Assembly: GCA_029747015.1 (NCBI GenBank)
Contig: JAKOGI010002159.1
Span: forward strand, 71,587-135,586
From: Carnegiea gigantea
Taxonomy: Eukaryota; Streptophyta; Magnoliopsida; Caryophyllales; Cactaceae
DNA length: 64,000 nucleotides
Reading direction: 5' to 3'
In this document: positions 46,701 to 58,453 of the stretch, in pieces
How the letters are laid out: each line of letters opens with the position of its first letter
Numbering within the stretch: the stretch's first letter is position 1
Notes under the pieces: model-generated
The model's database searches: none
What the model saw: only the letters and a program-made list of their open reading frames with translations
Told to the model about the DNA's origin: nothing
Made by a program: the position numbers and the translations under genes

Positions 46701-47523
46701 TCACTTTAGCATGTTAGTTGTACGCTTGGTTGGCCCCTGATTTTATCATCTGTGAATATCAGTGCATGATCATTTTCTTGCATATGATTTTAGTCAGTCA
46801 TCATCAAGTTTGGGGACACAATGCCTTCGAGTGAGACAATAGGTCCAATGAAACAACAAAAACTTAATGACAAACCCAAATGATATGGTACACTGATGTA
46901 AGGATCAGCTCGTTCGGCTAGTGTCTAAACTTAGCCCATGAATGTCATGGCAGCCAATGAGAATGATAGGACGTCGGCCTTGCAACCAAACTCATTCTAC
47001 CCCCTTAAGACAGGGGTCTAACAAAGTGTGATAGTTTGGTTAAATGACACGCTGATGTACGGATCGGCTCATTCGACAGGTGTCCGAACTTAGCCTATGA
47101 ATGCCATGGTAGGCAACGAGAATGATGGCACATTGGCCTCACAATCGAACTCTTTCTACCGCCTCAAGGGAGGGGTCTTACCAAGCACGATATCTTGGTT
47201 AAACGATACGTTAATGCAAGGATCAGCTCGTTCGGCTGGTCCGAACTTAACCCACAAATGCCATAGTTAGCAATGAAAATGATAGAACATCAGCCTTGTA
47301 ACTGAACTCGCCACACCCTCTTAGGGGAAGGATCTAGCCAAGCATGACAGTTTGGTTAAATGCTATGCTACGTTGGGCCTATGGATGCCATATGAACTCC
47401 TTTAGTCCCTATGGACTAAGGAATATTTCTACGGTAAGATTGCGGTTACTGTTCCCTTCTCATAGCGGCAGAGGTAAAGCCCCTTTAGCCCCCAAGGCGG
47501 GAACTCCGAATCAATAAACGACA
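46701..47523 (+). repeat. 3' UTR of element F with three 159-bp tandem units
   Basis: Within this region 'ggatcagctcgttcggct' or its variant starts at 46902, 47061 and 47220: the period is exactly 159 bp twice. Each unit runs through 'cttagcccatgaatg', 'gagaatgat', 'ccttaag..aggggtct' and 'agtttggttaaa'. A partial fourth unit begins near 47368. The array sits in the same relative position (after integrase) as the 86-bp array of element A. After about 47400 the sequence is unassigned up to the LTR of element B. Confidence 0.88.
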
Positions 47524-49154
47524 TGTTCAACCCAAAATTAGGATATTTTATATCCTTTTATTACCTAATATTTGCTCATAATAAATTAGTTAATTAGATT
47601 TTTAATATGTTCTTATTTATCATTGTAGACATTATGAGAGTTGAATAAAATGGATGTGAAGGTTAGAAGAAAATGGCGTTGGATGAAGAGGAAGCAAAAG
47701 AAAGGAAAACAAGTAGGGGGCCCAATTTTGAAGCTTACGCACCAGCTTCTAGCCCGGTCCAGCTTTGAGCCTAATACCCCTTCCCTCTCTCTCTATACCT
47801 GGCCCAAACGTCCTCCACTCGAGGCCCAGCCTGATTCACCTCGATCCCTCTCCTAGCTCTCTTTCTCTTCTCCTTCCCCTATTTCCTCTTAGCAGACCGA
47901 TCTAGGCTGTAGCCCAGCATCCCCTCCTTCCCTCACCAATCAGGCCTGTTCTTTTCATTCACATGCGAGCGCAACTTTTTTTCGCGACCCCGTCCAACGC
48001 TTTCCCCCAGTCTACCTCTTTTCTTCTCTCTCACATGCCAACCCACATGCCTTCTCACTTAAACCCATGCCTGACTCACGTGATCTCCAGCCCTTCATCA
48101 CTTCTTCTTTCTTTGCTATGCTGCCCCCAAAAAAAAAAAGCTCCATCTCCTTGGCACTGGCAAGTTGCTTCCAATTCCTTCAGGCCTTTGTCATTTCATT
48201 CTCTCTCTCTCTTCATCATTTACTCTTCCATCATCGCCATCATCAAGTCAGTATTTATAGGCATTGGATAAAGACCTAATTCTGGAATTAATGGGCAATC
48301 AAAAAGGAACAGAGTGGTGTTTTTGGCGGTCTTTAAATGGGTTGAAGTCAGAAGGCAGCGGGAGAAGTACTGAGTTTTCTTGATTTTCACTTCCTTTTAT
48401 TTCCCACTTTCTAAATACGTTTTTTCCTTAAATCCAGAATTCAAGCTTTCTAACTTGTAATTGATTCTAGATTCGCTTAATTCAAGCACTTTGACGTTTT
48501 AGTGCGAGTATTGCAAACGGTTGATTTTGAATCTCAGTTTATTGTTCTTCCTCTATTGCAATAGATATAATTTGTTGAGCTTCAACTTGAGTTTAGTTCC
48601 AGTTTTGTGAGGGCTTGGATTCAGTACATCAACCATAGATTGATACGGGTTTTACTCTGGATTCAATTGACGGTGTGGTTTGTTAGCAATATTATTTTTT
48701 GGCCAGTGATTTGCCTTGCTCAGATTCTATTCAAAGTATGCTCTACTTTCTTCCTTTCCCTCTTTCGGGTTGTGAGATAAGTGTCATGGTAGCAATATCT
48801 TCTCCATCCCTTCATTTTTGGTTGACTTTAGAACAAATAGTTTTGAATTGGTCTTTATTGCTTAGTATTCTGGTTTATGAATTGCGCTTATGCCAATGAC
48901 AGGTTGATTATAGAATTTTGATTTATATTGTTGAAAGCTTAGACTAAAAATGAGTGGAGCTAGTTAGCTTATAAAAATCATTAGGGTACACTAGTTAATA
49001 ATTGCAATTTAGCTCAGTTACTTATTCCATTAATAATAGATTCCTAACTCTTGGATAGTCACTTAATTTCATGTCCAATCTCGAGGACCGACCCTCAAGT
49101 GCTACAACTGACTACCGTGCGCTTGTGGCTAAAACTAGTTGTTATAAGAAATCA
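47524..49154 (+). repeat. 5' LTR of element B
   Basis: Right end '...aagaaatca' at 49154 is set by the PBS nine bases later. The left end is set at TGTTCAACCC (47524) because the first 100-150 bp resemble the start of the LTR at 4556; it may be wrong by tens of bases. A CT-rich stretch (47780-48240) and 'ctcgaggaccgaccctcaag' (49081-49100), then 'accgtgcgcttgtgg', fit the U3-R-U5 layout of Athila LTRs. Confidence 0.6.
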
Positions 49155-49162
49155 CAAGTTTT

Positions 49163-49180
49163 TTACGTCATTACCGGGAA
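49163..49180 (+). other. Primer-binding site (tRNA-Asp) of element B, decayed
   Basis: Reads TTACGTCATTACCGGGAA against TGGCGCCGTTGCCGGGGA: six differences, five of them transitions consistent with deamination of methylated cytosines on either strand. Placement after '..atcacaagtttt' is standard for Athila. Confidence 0.75.
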
Positions 49181-49918
49181 TGGATTTGTGAAATTAGGTT
49201 GCATTGAGTCATTGTTGCATTGTTTTTGAGTCATTTTCATTTTTTGTTTCGTATTTTTGATTTTTGATTTTGTGTGTGTTAGTTTAGTTTTAGTTGTGTT
49301 GGATTAGTTTAGTTTAGATTATTTCTAATTTTTTTGATTGAGTTAATATTTTGATTTTATTTTTGTTTTGGGTTAATCTAACATTGCTATTTAGTGTGAT
49401 TTTGCCGCTATGAAAAAAAAGTACTAACTGATTTTGTATTCTGTTTGAATTTTGGAGTAGTTTTGGTGTGAATTTTTTTGTGCTGATATTTTTAGTGAAT
49501 TCCACAATTTTTAGATTCTGGGTGAATTTTTGTGATTTTTAGAACTGTCTTAAATTTTTTATGATTTTTAGAAATAGTTTTCTATTTGGAATTTTCTGCA
49601 CTGATCGGGGATAGAGAAAAATTGAAAAAAAATATATTCATTTTCCTTGTGATTGCGTAGAATTTTTTGTATACAGAGTTCTGAGTTTAGGAGTTTAATT
49701 TTCTATTTTAACTTTGTTCTTAGATTTTTGCTTGTTAGGTTTAGTTTATTTTAGTTTTCTTTTTTATTATTTTTGGCTTGTGTTTTTGTTTTGTATCTTT
49801 ACTTTTTGGTTTTGTTTTTCTTTGGGGGGGGAAAAAACAAAAAGATCAAAAACCCAAAAAAATAGAAAAGGAAAAAAAGAGCCAAAAAAAAATCCTTTTG
49901 TAAGGGTATAGGATTTGC
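49181..49918 (+). other. Leader of element B
   Basis: T-rich, low-complexity sequence with intron-like composition, followed by A/G-rich runs at 49828-49900. No coding region before the gag ATG. Confidence 0.5.
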
Positions 49919-51400
49919 ATGACTGGTTGGGTTAGAGATCCCGAAAGTAAAAAACCTGTTAGGAGTGAGTCCAATCCTGACCTGAAATCCAAACTTGAAC
50001 CCAAGCCTGAAGTAGAATTGTAAGAAATGGTACAAGAGAGATCTTTAAGTGATATTTTCGATCGTCCTAAGACTGCTTTGCCATCTTGTTTTGCTTTACC
50101 TGACCTACGACCAAATGTGACTTTCGAGTTGACACCTCACTATACTCAAATACTCCCTAAATTCACAAGTTTAAAGGATGCTTATTTGTTTTTTAGGGAA
50201 TTCGAATAAGTGTGTTCTATGATGCATTTTCCTAATATCCCTATTGATGTGCAAATGAAATTGATTCCTTTTGCTTTGAAAGATTCTACTAAACGATGGA
50301 TATATGGCTTGGTTGCTGATTCTATTTTGCTATATTGTTCTTAAGAAAATATTTTCCTACTACCAAGACTGTTAAGCTAAGGAATGAAATTAATTAATTT
50401 GTGCAACTAGACAAGGAATCATTTTGGAAATACTTCGATAGGCTTAAAAATTTATTGGCCCACTGTCCCCTTCATAGTTTAGACCAAGCATATTTTTGCC
50501 AAATTGTTTATGAAGGACTTGGCAACAGACTAGAACCATGTTAGAGTTCATGTGTCAGGGTGGCTTTCTTTCTCAGAGCTTCGCTGTCGCTTGGGAATTT
50601 CTAGATGACTTAGCTGAGAAGACCATGCAGTGGGAAACCGCTAGAGATAATAGTCTAAGTTCTAGGTTTGCTAGGGGTGGATTGCATTCTATCTCTGATG
50701 TGAGTCACCTAGAGTCTAAGATTGCTATTGAAGGGGTTGTCTCCCGATATTCCTAGATATCTCAAACTTCTATGGTGCTTTGTTCTTACTGTCAGGCCTT
50801 ATATCATTCTTTGGGTGCTTACCCTTATTTTGCTCACCAGTTGTCAATTAGACAAGAGTAAGCAAGTATGACCTTTCAAAGACCTAAGAATGATCCCTTT
50901 CCTCCTTACTATAATCCTGGGTGGAGAAATCACCCTAATTTTCCTTGGAGTATTAGACCAAATGTTTGCGGTTCTTAACTCCCAGCCTAAAGTGTTTCCT
51001 GCAAATAACTCCCAGCCTATCTCTTATTCCTCTAATGCTTTTCAAAGACCAACTTTTCTAGGTGTGCCCAATGCAACTAGACCTCTGCCGCTTGTAGCTC
51101 AAGTTCAACCGCCTACTAGTTACACTGACGTTGATAAAATTGAGAGGAGATTTAATAGTAATGTAGAGAGAATTATTAATGCTAATATGGAAATAATGAT
51201 AAGAATAATGACTGAGTAATTTTCCCAATTAGCATCATCTTCTAGGAAGCCAAATACTTTTCTGAGCCAGCCTGAGATAAACCCTAAGGGTCACACCTTT
51301 TCATCTTCTGGTGTTAACCCTAATGAACCAGTGAGGAAAGTGAATATAGTTATATCTATTGGATCTGGTCGGGAGATTGATAATCAAGTGAGAAATCCTA
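49919..51400 (+). pseudogene. Gag of element B (Athila type)
   Basis: ATG at 49919 ('MTGWVRDPESKKPVRSESNP'), one TAA, then 'SLSDIFDRPKTALPSCFALP' in the same frame (50042 on). Core blocks: 'FALKDSTKRWIYGLVADSI' (about 50273-50328), 'AKLFMKDLATD' (about 50499), 'LAEKTMQWETARDNSLSSRF' (about 50610-50668) and 'ARGGLHSISDVSHLESKIAI', both highly characteristic of Athila gag. The zinc-finger region reads 'CSYCQALYHSLGAYPYF' (about 50785), with most ligands lost. 'YNPGWRNHPNFPWS' (about 50911-50950) is the conserved segment after it. Several stops and frameshifts. Confidence 0.82.
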
Positions 51401-51879
51401 ATAAACCCTGCATGTGTCATCACCATTTCCTCTAAAATTCTTCCTCTTCTTCTTCTCTAGAAACTGGTTCATCTAGTAAGTCAGGGAATGTCATTGATGG
51501 TGTCTCCAATGATTCTGATAATCCTTTACCTTCTAAGTTACCTTTTGATAAATAGGAGCCTAACGAGAAAGATTCTTCTGATTCAGCTGATCCTTCACTA
51601 CTTAAAGATTCTTCTACTCCTTCTTTTGCTCAGAAAGTCCATAAGCCTTTACCTCTTTTTCTCTATAGGCTTAAAAAGAAAGACCAAGCTCATGTTGAGA
51701 AAATCAGAGAGACCTTCTCTCAAGTCAAAATCAACATTCTTTTACTCGATGCTATTTAGTAGATGCCTCTATATGCTAGATTGTTAAAGGATTTGTGTAC
51801 CACCAAAACAGCCACTAGTGTCCCTAAGAAGGCTTTCCTAGCCTCTAGCACTAGTTCTATCATTTCTTACTAGATCCAA
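51401..51879 (+). pseudogene. Gag-protease spacer of element B
   Basis: Reads 'HKPLPLFLYRLKKKDQAHVE' (about 51635-51700) and 'INILLLDAI..MPLYARLLK' (about 51725-51790), then 'DLCTTKTATSVPKKAFLA', the linker that precedes Athila protease. Frameshifted relative to the longest open stretch at 51488-51787. Confidence 0.65.
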
Positions 51880-52458
51880 GTGAAATATAAGGACCCCGAT
51901 TACCCTACTATTTCTATAGCTATAAGGGACGAGTTTATTCACAGAGCTTTGCTTGATTTAAGGGCCAATTGCAATTTGATGCCCTTTACTAAGTATAAGA
52001 GGCTAGGGTTAAGTGAGCTGAAACCTACCAAGATGGTCATCCAATTAGCCAATAGGTCAACCAGGTTACCTAGGGGTACAGTTGAGGATGTGCTTATTAG
52101 AGTGGGCGAATTCATTTACCCTATGGACTTTATTTTGATTGAGATTGAGAAGATATCTAATGTAGCTAGTCAAGTCCATGTGATTTTCGGGCGTTGTTTC
52201 TTGGCCATCACCAATGCTCTCATTAATTATAGGAATGGCATGATGAAACTATCTTTTGATGACATGACATTAGAATTGAACATCTTTAACATGCAAAGAC
52301 AACCCTCTGATTTTGATAGTATGAAGTTTTCTACTCTTAACTGTGTAGAAGATTCTGTATTTAATAATGATTTTGATGACATGTTTTCTACTGAGTATAA
52401 GTCCTTTCTTATTGATGATGAGCCTGAGTATGACGTGTTTGAATTTGATGACTTGTGA
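51880..52458 (+). pseudogene. Protease of element B (open, active site altered)
   Basis: A single open frame of 192 codons: 'MKYKDPDYPTISIAIRDEFI', then 'ALLDLRANCNLMPFTKYKRL' (about 51946-52005), 'LKPTKMVIQLANRSTRLPRG', 'PMDFILIEIE', 'VIFGRCFLAITNALINYRNG' (about 52179-52238), 'MKLSFDDMTLELNIFNMQ'. This is the Athila-type protease region in which the active-site loop is usually D-L-G-A/S-S; here D-L-R-A-N. The C-terminal acidic extension to residue 192 is the normal spacer to RT. Intact frame but probably inactive by context. Confidence 0.8.
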
Positions 52459-52689
52459 TCTACTGCTGACTGTCAGCTTGCTTCTACTTCTGAATCTGCT
52501 CATAAGTCTATTTCCGCTCTAGCTCTTGAATTAAAACCTCTTCCTGACTCTCTTAGGTATTCATTCCTAGGGTCCGATGAGTAGCTACTTGTGATTATTG
52601 CTTCTAAACTAGACCGAGACCAAGAGAATGAATTGATTGCATTACTTAAAGAAAACAAGGAAGTCATAGGTTGGACTTTAGGGGATATC

Positions 52690-54054
52690 AAGGGTATTAG
52701 TCCTTCTATTGTGTAACATAGAACCCATTTGGAGGACAGTGGTAAGCCCTACTGAGACCACCAAAGGCTTTTAACTCCAACTTTATAGGAACTAGTTAGA
52801 AAAGAAGTGTTGAAATGGTTAGACCATAGGATTATTTATCCCATTTCTGATAGTGTTTGGGTTAGCCCAGTCCAAGTTGTTCCTAAGAAGACTGTTATTA
52901 CCGTGACTAGGCATGGCAAGAACGACTTAGTCCCTACTCGAGTCCAATCTAGGTGGCGTGTGTGTATAGATTATAGTAAGTTGAATGCTACCACTAGGAA
53001 AAGCCATTTTCCCTTCCCTTCCTTGACTAAATATTAGAGGGGTTGGTAAACATTCTTTCCATTACTTTCTAGATGGATATTCTGGCTATACCTAGATCTC
53101 TATTGCTCTTAAGAACCAGAAGAATACTACCTTCACTTGTCCATTTGGGACATATACCTTCAGCAAAACACCGTTTGGACTATGTAATGCCCCTGTTATC
53201 TTTCTGAGATGCATGATTTCCTTCTTCTTAGATTTAGTTGAGCAATGCATGGAAATTTTCATGGATGACTTTTCTGTGTTTGGGTCTTCATTTGATGATT
53301 ATCTATCTAATCTGAGAAAAGTTTTAAAAAGGTGTAGGGAGAAAAACTTGACTTTAAACTAGGTGGAATGTCACTTCATGGTTAAAAGCGAGATAGTATT
53401 AGGCCATGTTATTTCTAGAGATAGAATTGAGGTAGATAAGGCTGAGACTAACTTGATTGTTAATCTTTCCCCGCCTACTTGTATGAAAGAGGTAATGTCT
53501 TTCCTTGGACATGTTGGCTTCTATCATCATTTCATTAAAGACTTTAGTAAGATAGCAAAGCCTTTAACCAACCTTTTAGCTAAGGATGTGTCATTTGAGT
53601 ACTTTAAGGAGTGTCTTGTGGCATTTAGTAAACTTAAGAAGACATTAACCTCTACTCCCGGTCTTCATCCTCTCATATGGGGAGAACCATTTGAGTTGAT
53701 GCGTGACGCATGTAATTATGTTGTTGGGATTGTTTTAGGAAAACTTCTTTATAAGAAGCCCCATGTTGTCTATTATGCTAGTCACACTCTGAATGATGCC
53801 CAACTGAATTATACTATTACTAAAAAAGAATTCTTGACTGTGATCTTTGGCTTTGAGAAGTTTAGACATTATCTTATTGGTTCTCATGTGATTATATATA
53901 TTGATTACTCTGTTCTTAAGCACCTTCTTTCTAAGAAGGTTACTAAACCTAGCCTTGTGAGATGGATCTTGCATTTACAAGAGTTTGATTGTGAGATTAA
54001 GGACAACAAAGGTTCTGAGAACCTTGTAGCTGACCATTTGTCTAGGATTCTTTA
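52690..54054 (+). pseudogene. RT and RNase H of element B, cut by C
   Basis: RT: 'VLKWLDHRIIYPISDSVWVS' (52807 on), 'PVQVVPKKTVITVTRHGKND', 'WRVCIDYSKLNATTRKSHFP' (about 52954-53013), a stop at 53035, then the palm with active site 'MEIFMDDFSVFGSSFDDYLS' (about 53248-53307; FMDD intact). From 53363 a 267-codon open stretch gives 'VMSFLGHVGFYHHFIKDFSK' (about 53492-53551), RNase H 'KKPHVVYYASHTLNDAQLNY' (about 53756-53815), 'YIDYSVLKHLLSKKVTKPSL' and 'KGSENLVADHLSRIL' (about 54009-54051). The last native residue is at 54054; the residues after that come from the LTR of element C. Confidence 0.88.
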
Positions 54055-55294
54055 TGACCACTGCTGCAAGCGCACGGTTAATCATAGTATAGATAAAAAG
54101 ATCGTTCTCAATGAACAAAGTAATTTATTGAGCTTTATCAATCAGAATATGCTAAGAAAAGACTAAATCAAGGGCTTTTGATTCAACAACCTCAAATCTA
54201 CTAATTCTAAATTCAATCTAGAAGAAATGCCTAAGGATTTATGCAGTTAAGAAAGGTGATTGGGTCAAAATGATAACCATGTGCTTTTCTCTAATCGGAT
54301 AATTTTGAGGAATTACAATCTATCCAGAATTCAGTCTACTCTTTCGAAATCAACAAAATTGCCTAAACTAAGAAAAAGTCATTCTTTCAAACTAATTTGT
54401 CTTAATCCAAGTCAAATACCTTTTATTACTGTCTAGTCCTCCTAACATGCAAATCTCCCTTTCGAGTCAATGCTATGTTAGGTTTTATCAAGTAGTCTAA
54501 CAATCAAATGTCACCTTTCAGTTTTTCACTCAATTATTTCAAGTGTGCAAGCAAATTTTTGCCAAAATTCCACTCACAACATGAAAATTACTTGATAAAA
54601 TGAAATCAAACCAATCATGAATCAAAGCACAATTCTAATGATAAAATGATCCAACTACACCTTTATTAACAAATAGATTCCTAGACAAAATAAACTACTC
54701 ACACATTATTAAAGATTCAACAACTAACCAATTATTCAGCGAAAATCTGAGAGGGAAGGGCTTGACAAAGACAACCTTTAACCAAGGGCTTCAAACTGCC
54801 TCAAAACCGAACTCACACTCAAGATTTTCCACTAAAACACCAAACAAACTAAAAAAAAAAATCCTAATTAAAGAGTAAACTTTTGAGAAAGAAAATGAGC
54901 TAAACTATGCTTTTTTTCCTCCTTTCTACTGCTGAAAAATGAGGTTTTATAGAAGAACATAGTTGAAGGAAGGCAAAGAAGCCACAGTTACACAGCTCAC
55001 CACGGTCCATGGCCGGCACCACGGTCCGACCGTACTCTTGACTGAAACCGAATTTCTACTCTTCTCTTGCTCCACGGGCATAGCATCATATGAGTGTCCA
55101 TGACGGAGGTTGAAATACATCTAATGAGGGTTAAATATTGAGTCAAAATGGCCAAAAATCCTACAAAACACATCAAATAACCATATCCAAGCATAAATCA
55201 AGAATAGGAGTATAAATGGTAACTTAAAGCACATAATTCTGCTAAAAATGTGGCAAAATGGCCCTGAAATGATGTATACATTAAGCATTTATCA
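54055..55294 (-). repeat. 3' LTR of element C
   Basis: Minus strand begins TGATAAATGC (55294) and ends ...GCAGCAGTGGTCA (54055), 1240 bp. The end corresponds to the E LTR end ('tgac.ac..ctgcaag.gcac.gg' pattern). The middle is collinear with the NA1 LTRs, for example 'aatttgcctaaa..aa' near 54355 and 'cctcctaacatgcaaatct' near 54437. Carries CCACGG repeats near 55000-55032. Confidence 0.82.
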
Positions 55295-57060
55295 AACTCC
55301 CCCATGCTTAAACTGTTGCTTGTCCTCAAGTAACGCTAAGACTAAAAATTATGCGAAAAGCTCCTCAGGATAGATTTAGGTAGTGGTTCAACGGCAAAGC
55401 CGATCCAAAGTTAGCCTAAAAAGATGCAAAAATTAATTAGTAAACAGACTAGGGAATGAAAAGTTCGAAAACCACTTGATAAACCACAATGTCAAATTTA
55501 AATCAATCCTCCCAAATCATCTAATACAATGATTTAGCACATGAAATAAATAAAGTTAGCAAAGCCGGTAGAACCTTACTATAGTTATGTAGCACTCATC
55601 ACTCATGTGTTTGAAAATATACATATAAAGGCTCCCTTAATTCTCATTCCTTAAACTCAAATCTACCATAAGCTTTACAAGACTCTCAAATTCACCATCA
55701 CTAAAATGCAAACACACTAGACAATCATGAGGACTTTCATAAGGTTGTAATAGGGCGATGGGTAAACGTAAGAGGCGAACAAATGTTTTGAAAATGTGGA
55801 GCTAGAAGCCATAGACTAAGAACCAAATGTTTCCAATGCATCATTACAACATCCTCCTTAAACCAATACAATTTAGTAACAAAACACATCCCCAATTGAA
55901 GAGACAAAGGTTGAAAGACCATAAAAATTGACAATTCCAACGAGGCTAACACTCTCTTTATCATTCACTTTTTTTGTGTGTTCTTTTTTTCTTTCTTTTT
56001 TGTTTTCTGATTTTTTTTTTTTCCTTTTGTTCTTTCTTTTTTTCCCCAAAAGAGTTAGCCAAGGGAAATTCATATCAAACTTTGAATTCCAACTCTTCTC
56101 TAAACTTTATACAAAAAGAACAGGGGATTTTCTTTTTTCGAACAAGATCACTCATCCCTTCACTAAACAACCAAAATTCACTAAAAGATCTCAATTCTCC
56201 TTACTAGCTCTGAATCAAACTTGATACAAAAGAATGAAACACTCCTCTAGTCTTGGCATAAGGGTGAGATAATCATTTCGCCATAGGCTATAGTAAAAGG
56301 TTAATCAAGAAAAATGGATATAAACTCAAAGGGGCTAGCAAAGGATATAATATACAATAAAGGTGGCTATTTGGTCATTGGGTTTAATAAATCAAAGAAT
56401 GCCTCAATCATATTACCTAAATGCATATACAAAATGTGATCTTGAATGAGGGTCAAAGCAAGTTCTAGAGAATTGATGTCAAGGAAGAGTCATGCATGAA
56501 AGAAACATGAGACTAAATTGATAAATAGTCTCTAAAAGCTCAAAGCTTTACAGGACATCTACCAAAGTCGTAAATAGCTCATTAGTAAACATATATCAAA
56601 GTTCATGTAAAGAGTCATGGGATAATCAACTCACACTTAACATGCAGTCAAAACATAAAGCTCATTTCAAAAACTTATTCTTAAACATTTTTATGCACAA
56701 TTGGGCGAACCAAAGGATCAAACTAAACCAAAAAAGTCTACCTAGTCTACAAAGATCATAATCGGAGGATTTTTTTTCTTTTTTTTCTTTTCATTCATTT
56801 TTTTATGGATGCTCCTAATAACAATGCAAGGAAAAAAAAATGCAAGAATTATATGAAGAAACTAATAAAAGAAAAACTAAAATGCAACCTAGAGTGAAAA
56901 GAAAATTAAATGCACGTCTAAAATGCTACTAACCAAATAAAACTAAAGGCTACAATAAAAACTCCAAAAACTATCACAAATAATATATACAAAACACAAG
57001 TACACCAAACCAAATTAGGCATAAGACGCCAAATAATATATACAACTATCCCATGTTTCA
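55295..57060 (-). other. PPT and 3' UTR of element C
   Basis: PPT: minus strand '..taagcatgggggagtt' directly before the LTR. The UTR is collinear in places with NA1's (34177-35813). Low-complexity T- and CT-rich blocks at 55970-56045 and 56770-56800. No coding sequence. Confidence 0.7.
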
Positions 57061-57069
57061 ATCACACAT

Positions 57070-58453
57070 TGCCCTCAATGTGGGCATATAAGAGAAAAAG
57101 GGAAGGGGAGAAGTAAAAAGATATCAGAAAGGAGGTGGTGGAGGAGGATGAGGTGGTTAGACATAAGAGATATTTCAATCCCGCCAGGTCTTTAAACATG
57201 CCCATAGTCCTGGAAATATTGAATCTGGGTAGCAAGCATCCCACGAAGCTCGCCGTGGTACTCTTGGACAAAGTCCTGAAGAGCGGTGTTCTCAGACGTA
57301 ACAAATGCTCGAAGGGACACTTGCTCATCTTGAATGGACCTAAGGGTAGCTTGTAAGTCAGCATAGTTAGTAGAGATTGGTTGAGAGGAAGAACTAGGTC
57401 CGACTTAACTAAAATGAGGGGGTGGAGAAAGAGGTGTGGGTTAAACAACCTCGGCATCACCAGGTACCCAATAAAGGTTAGCCCGGTGAAGTAAGGTGGT
57501 TCGATCTACATTGGGAAGTGGCAAAAGTCGATCCTCAGGTTAAATCCAGCACAATTGTCTAGCCTCTACTTTACAAAAGTTTATGATTTCAAAAGCAACT
57601 TAATTAAGCCGCTCAGACCCAGAGATTCTATCCTCAGGATTGTGCTCCATATCCAAAAATCTAGCAATAGTAGTCACAATCCCACCAATGACTATCCCAT
57701 CCTTAGTGCTAACAGTAGCACTATATAATTGCCTGGCCAAAAACGAACCGGGGTCAAGCTGGACACCATCAAGCATACAGGACAAAAAATACAACTCACA
57801 TAATCTCAGGACATTCAGACTATCATCCCGAGCAAAGAAACAGCAAGCTAGGATACGCTGAGTAACACAAATGCAAGGGTTCCTAATATGTGTACACTTG
57901 GATGAACTAGTGTCGTACCTAATATTCCTGGAAAGCTCGCCTCAAAATGCATTTGAGTTGAATTCGCAAAGGACTTATCAGTTCGGTAAATCCATACTAT
58001 GTGAAAAACCGAATATACTATTGAAGGTACCTAAGTTCAACTCATATAATTGTCCTTACAAATAAAACAAAATGTGCCCTACTTGACATTAAGGCCCTCT
58101 AGTGACCTCGACATGGCGTGTACTTAGGAACTCTACAGTCAGGTTCTAGTATGTATGCTCTTTTATTTCAATGAAGTGTCCCATATCACCTCGTGTAAAC
58201 AACTACCTAATATTATCTAACATTCCTAAATGTGCTAACAATTCCTTATCATAATATCAAGTTGCTACAAATATGTGTTCATTCAAATAGTTATATCTAG
58301 CAACATGATCAAGATTTATCAAACCAAGGAGGTGAGAATGTTACCTTGAGCATGTGCATTGGTGGAGGTTCGGGATGTCCTTTGACATCAGGTTGGTGCT
58401 TGACTTGAGGATCTAACTTCCTTGACACTCCTTTGTCTTTTTGTAGGTGCCAT
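57070..58453 (-). pseudogene. Post-integrase ORF of element C, Athila extra ORF
   Basis: ATG at 58453 gives 'MAPTKRQRSVKEVRSSSQAP', a basic N-terminus, then a TGA. Further down: 'FLSCMLDGVQLDPGSFLARQ' (about 57790-57730), 'DGIVIGGIVTTIARFLDMEH' (about 57705-57645), a stop at about 57600, and 'LCWI'. After further stops come 'NYADLQATLRSIQDEQVSLR' (about 57375-57315) and 'ENTALQDFVQEYHGELRGML' (about 57290-57230), which looks coiled-coil. The layout fits the extra ORF that Athila elements carry between integrase and 3' LTR, sometimes called env-like; the central block resembles the 'putative plant transposon protein' domain (PF20167). No transmembrane segment is evident in what can be read, so I do not call it an envelope. 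Function unknown. Confidence 0.62.

Larger units (their letters stand above)
40796..47523 (+). mobile_element. Tat-type Ty3/gypsy element F, interrupted by E
   Basis: Plus-strand gag (40796-42400), protease (42403-42800), RT (43170-43860), then a foreign Athila-type piece (E, 43861-45326), then a second RNase H (45327-45560), integrase (45560-46690) and a 159-bp tandem array (46880-47378). More GC-rich than its neighbours, particularly at 40796-41500. The RT end and first RNase H (several hundred residues) are missing at the site of E. LTRs not identified; the right end meets the LTR of element B. Confidence 0.75.
47524..54054 (+). mobile_element. Athila-type Ty3/gypsy element B, 3' part displaced by C
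   Basis: 5' LTR (about 47524-49154), tRNA-Asp PBS (49163-49180), leader, gag (49919-51400), protease (51880-52458), RT and RNase H (52690-54054). Integrase and the 3' LTR are not in the window: the coding sequence stops at 54054, exactly where minus-strand element C begins with its LTR terminus, so they probably lie beyond C and D. Long open stretches remain (192 and 267 codons) but stops in gag and RT make it inactive. Confidence 0.85.

Noticed and set aside
57062..57460. Minus-strand open frame of 132 codons
   Set aside because: It is a +1 frame shadow; the neighbouring frame gives the coherent coiled-coil sequence of the Athila extra ORF.
57070..58453. Envelope glycoprotein in element C
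   Set aside because: Position is right for an env-like ORF, but no signal peptide, transmembrane segment or cysteine pattern was visible; I call it an extra ORF only.
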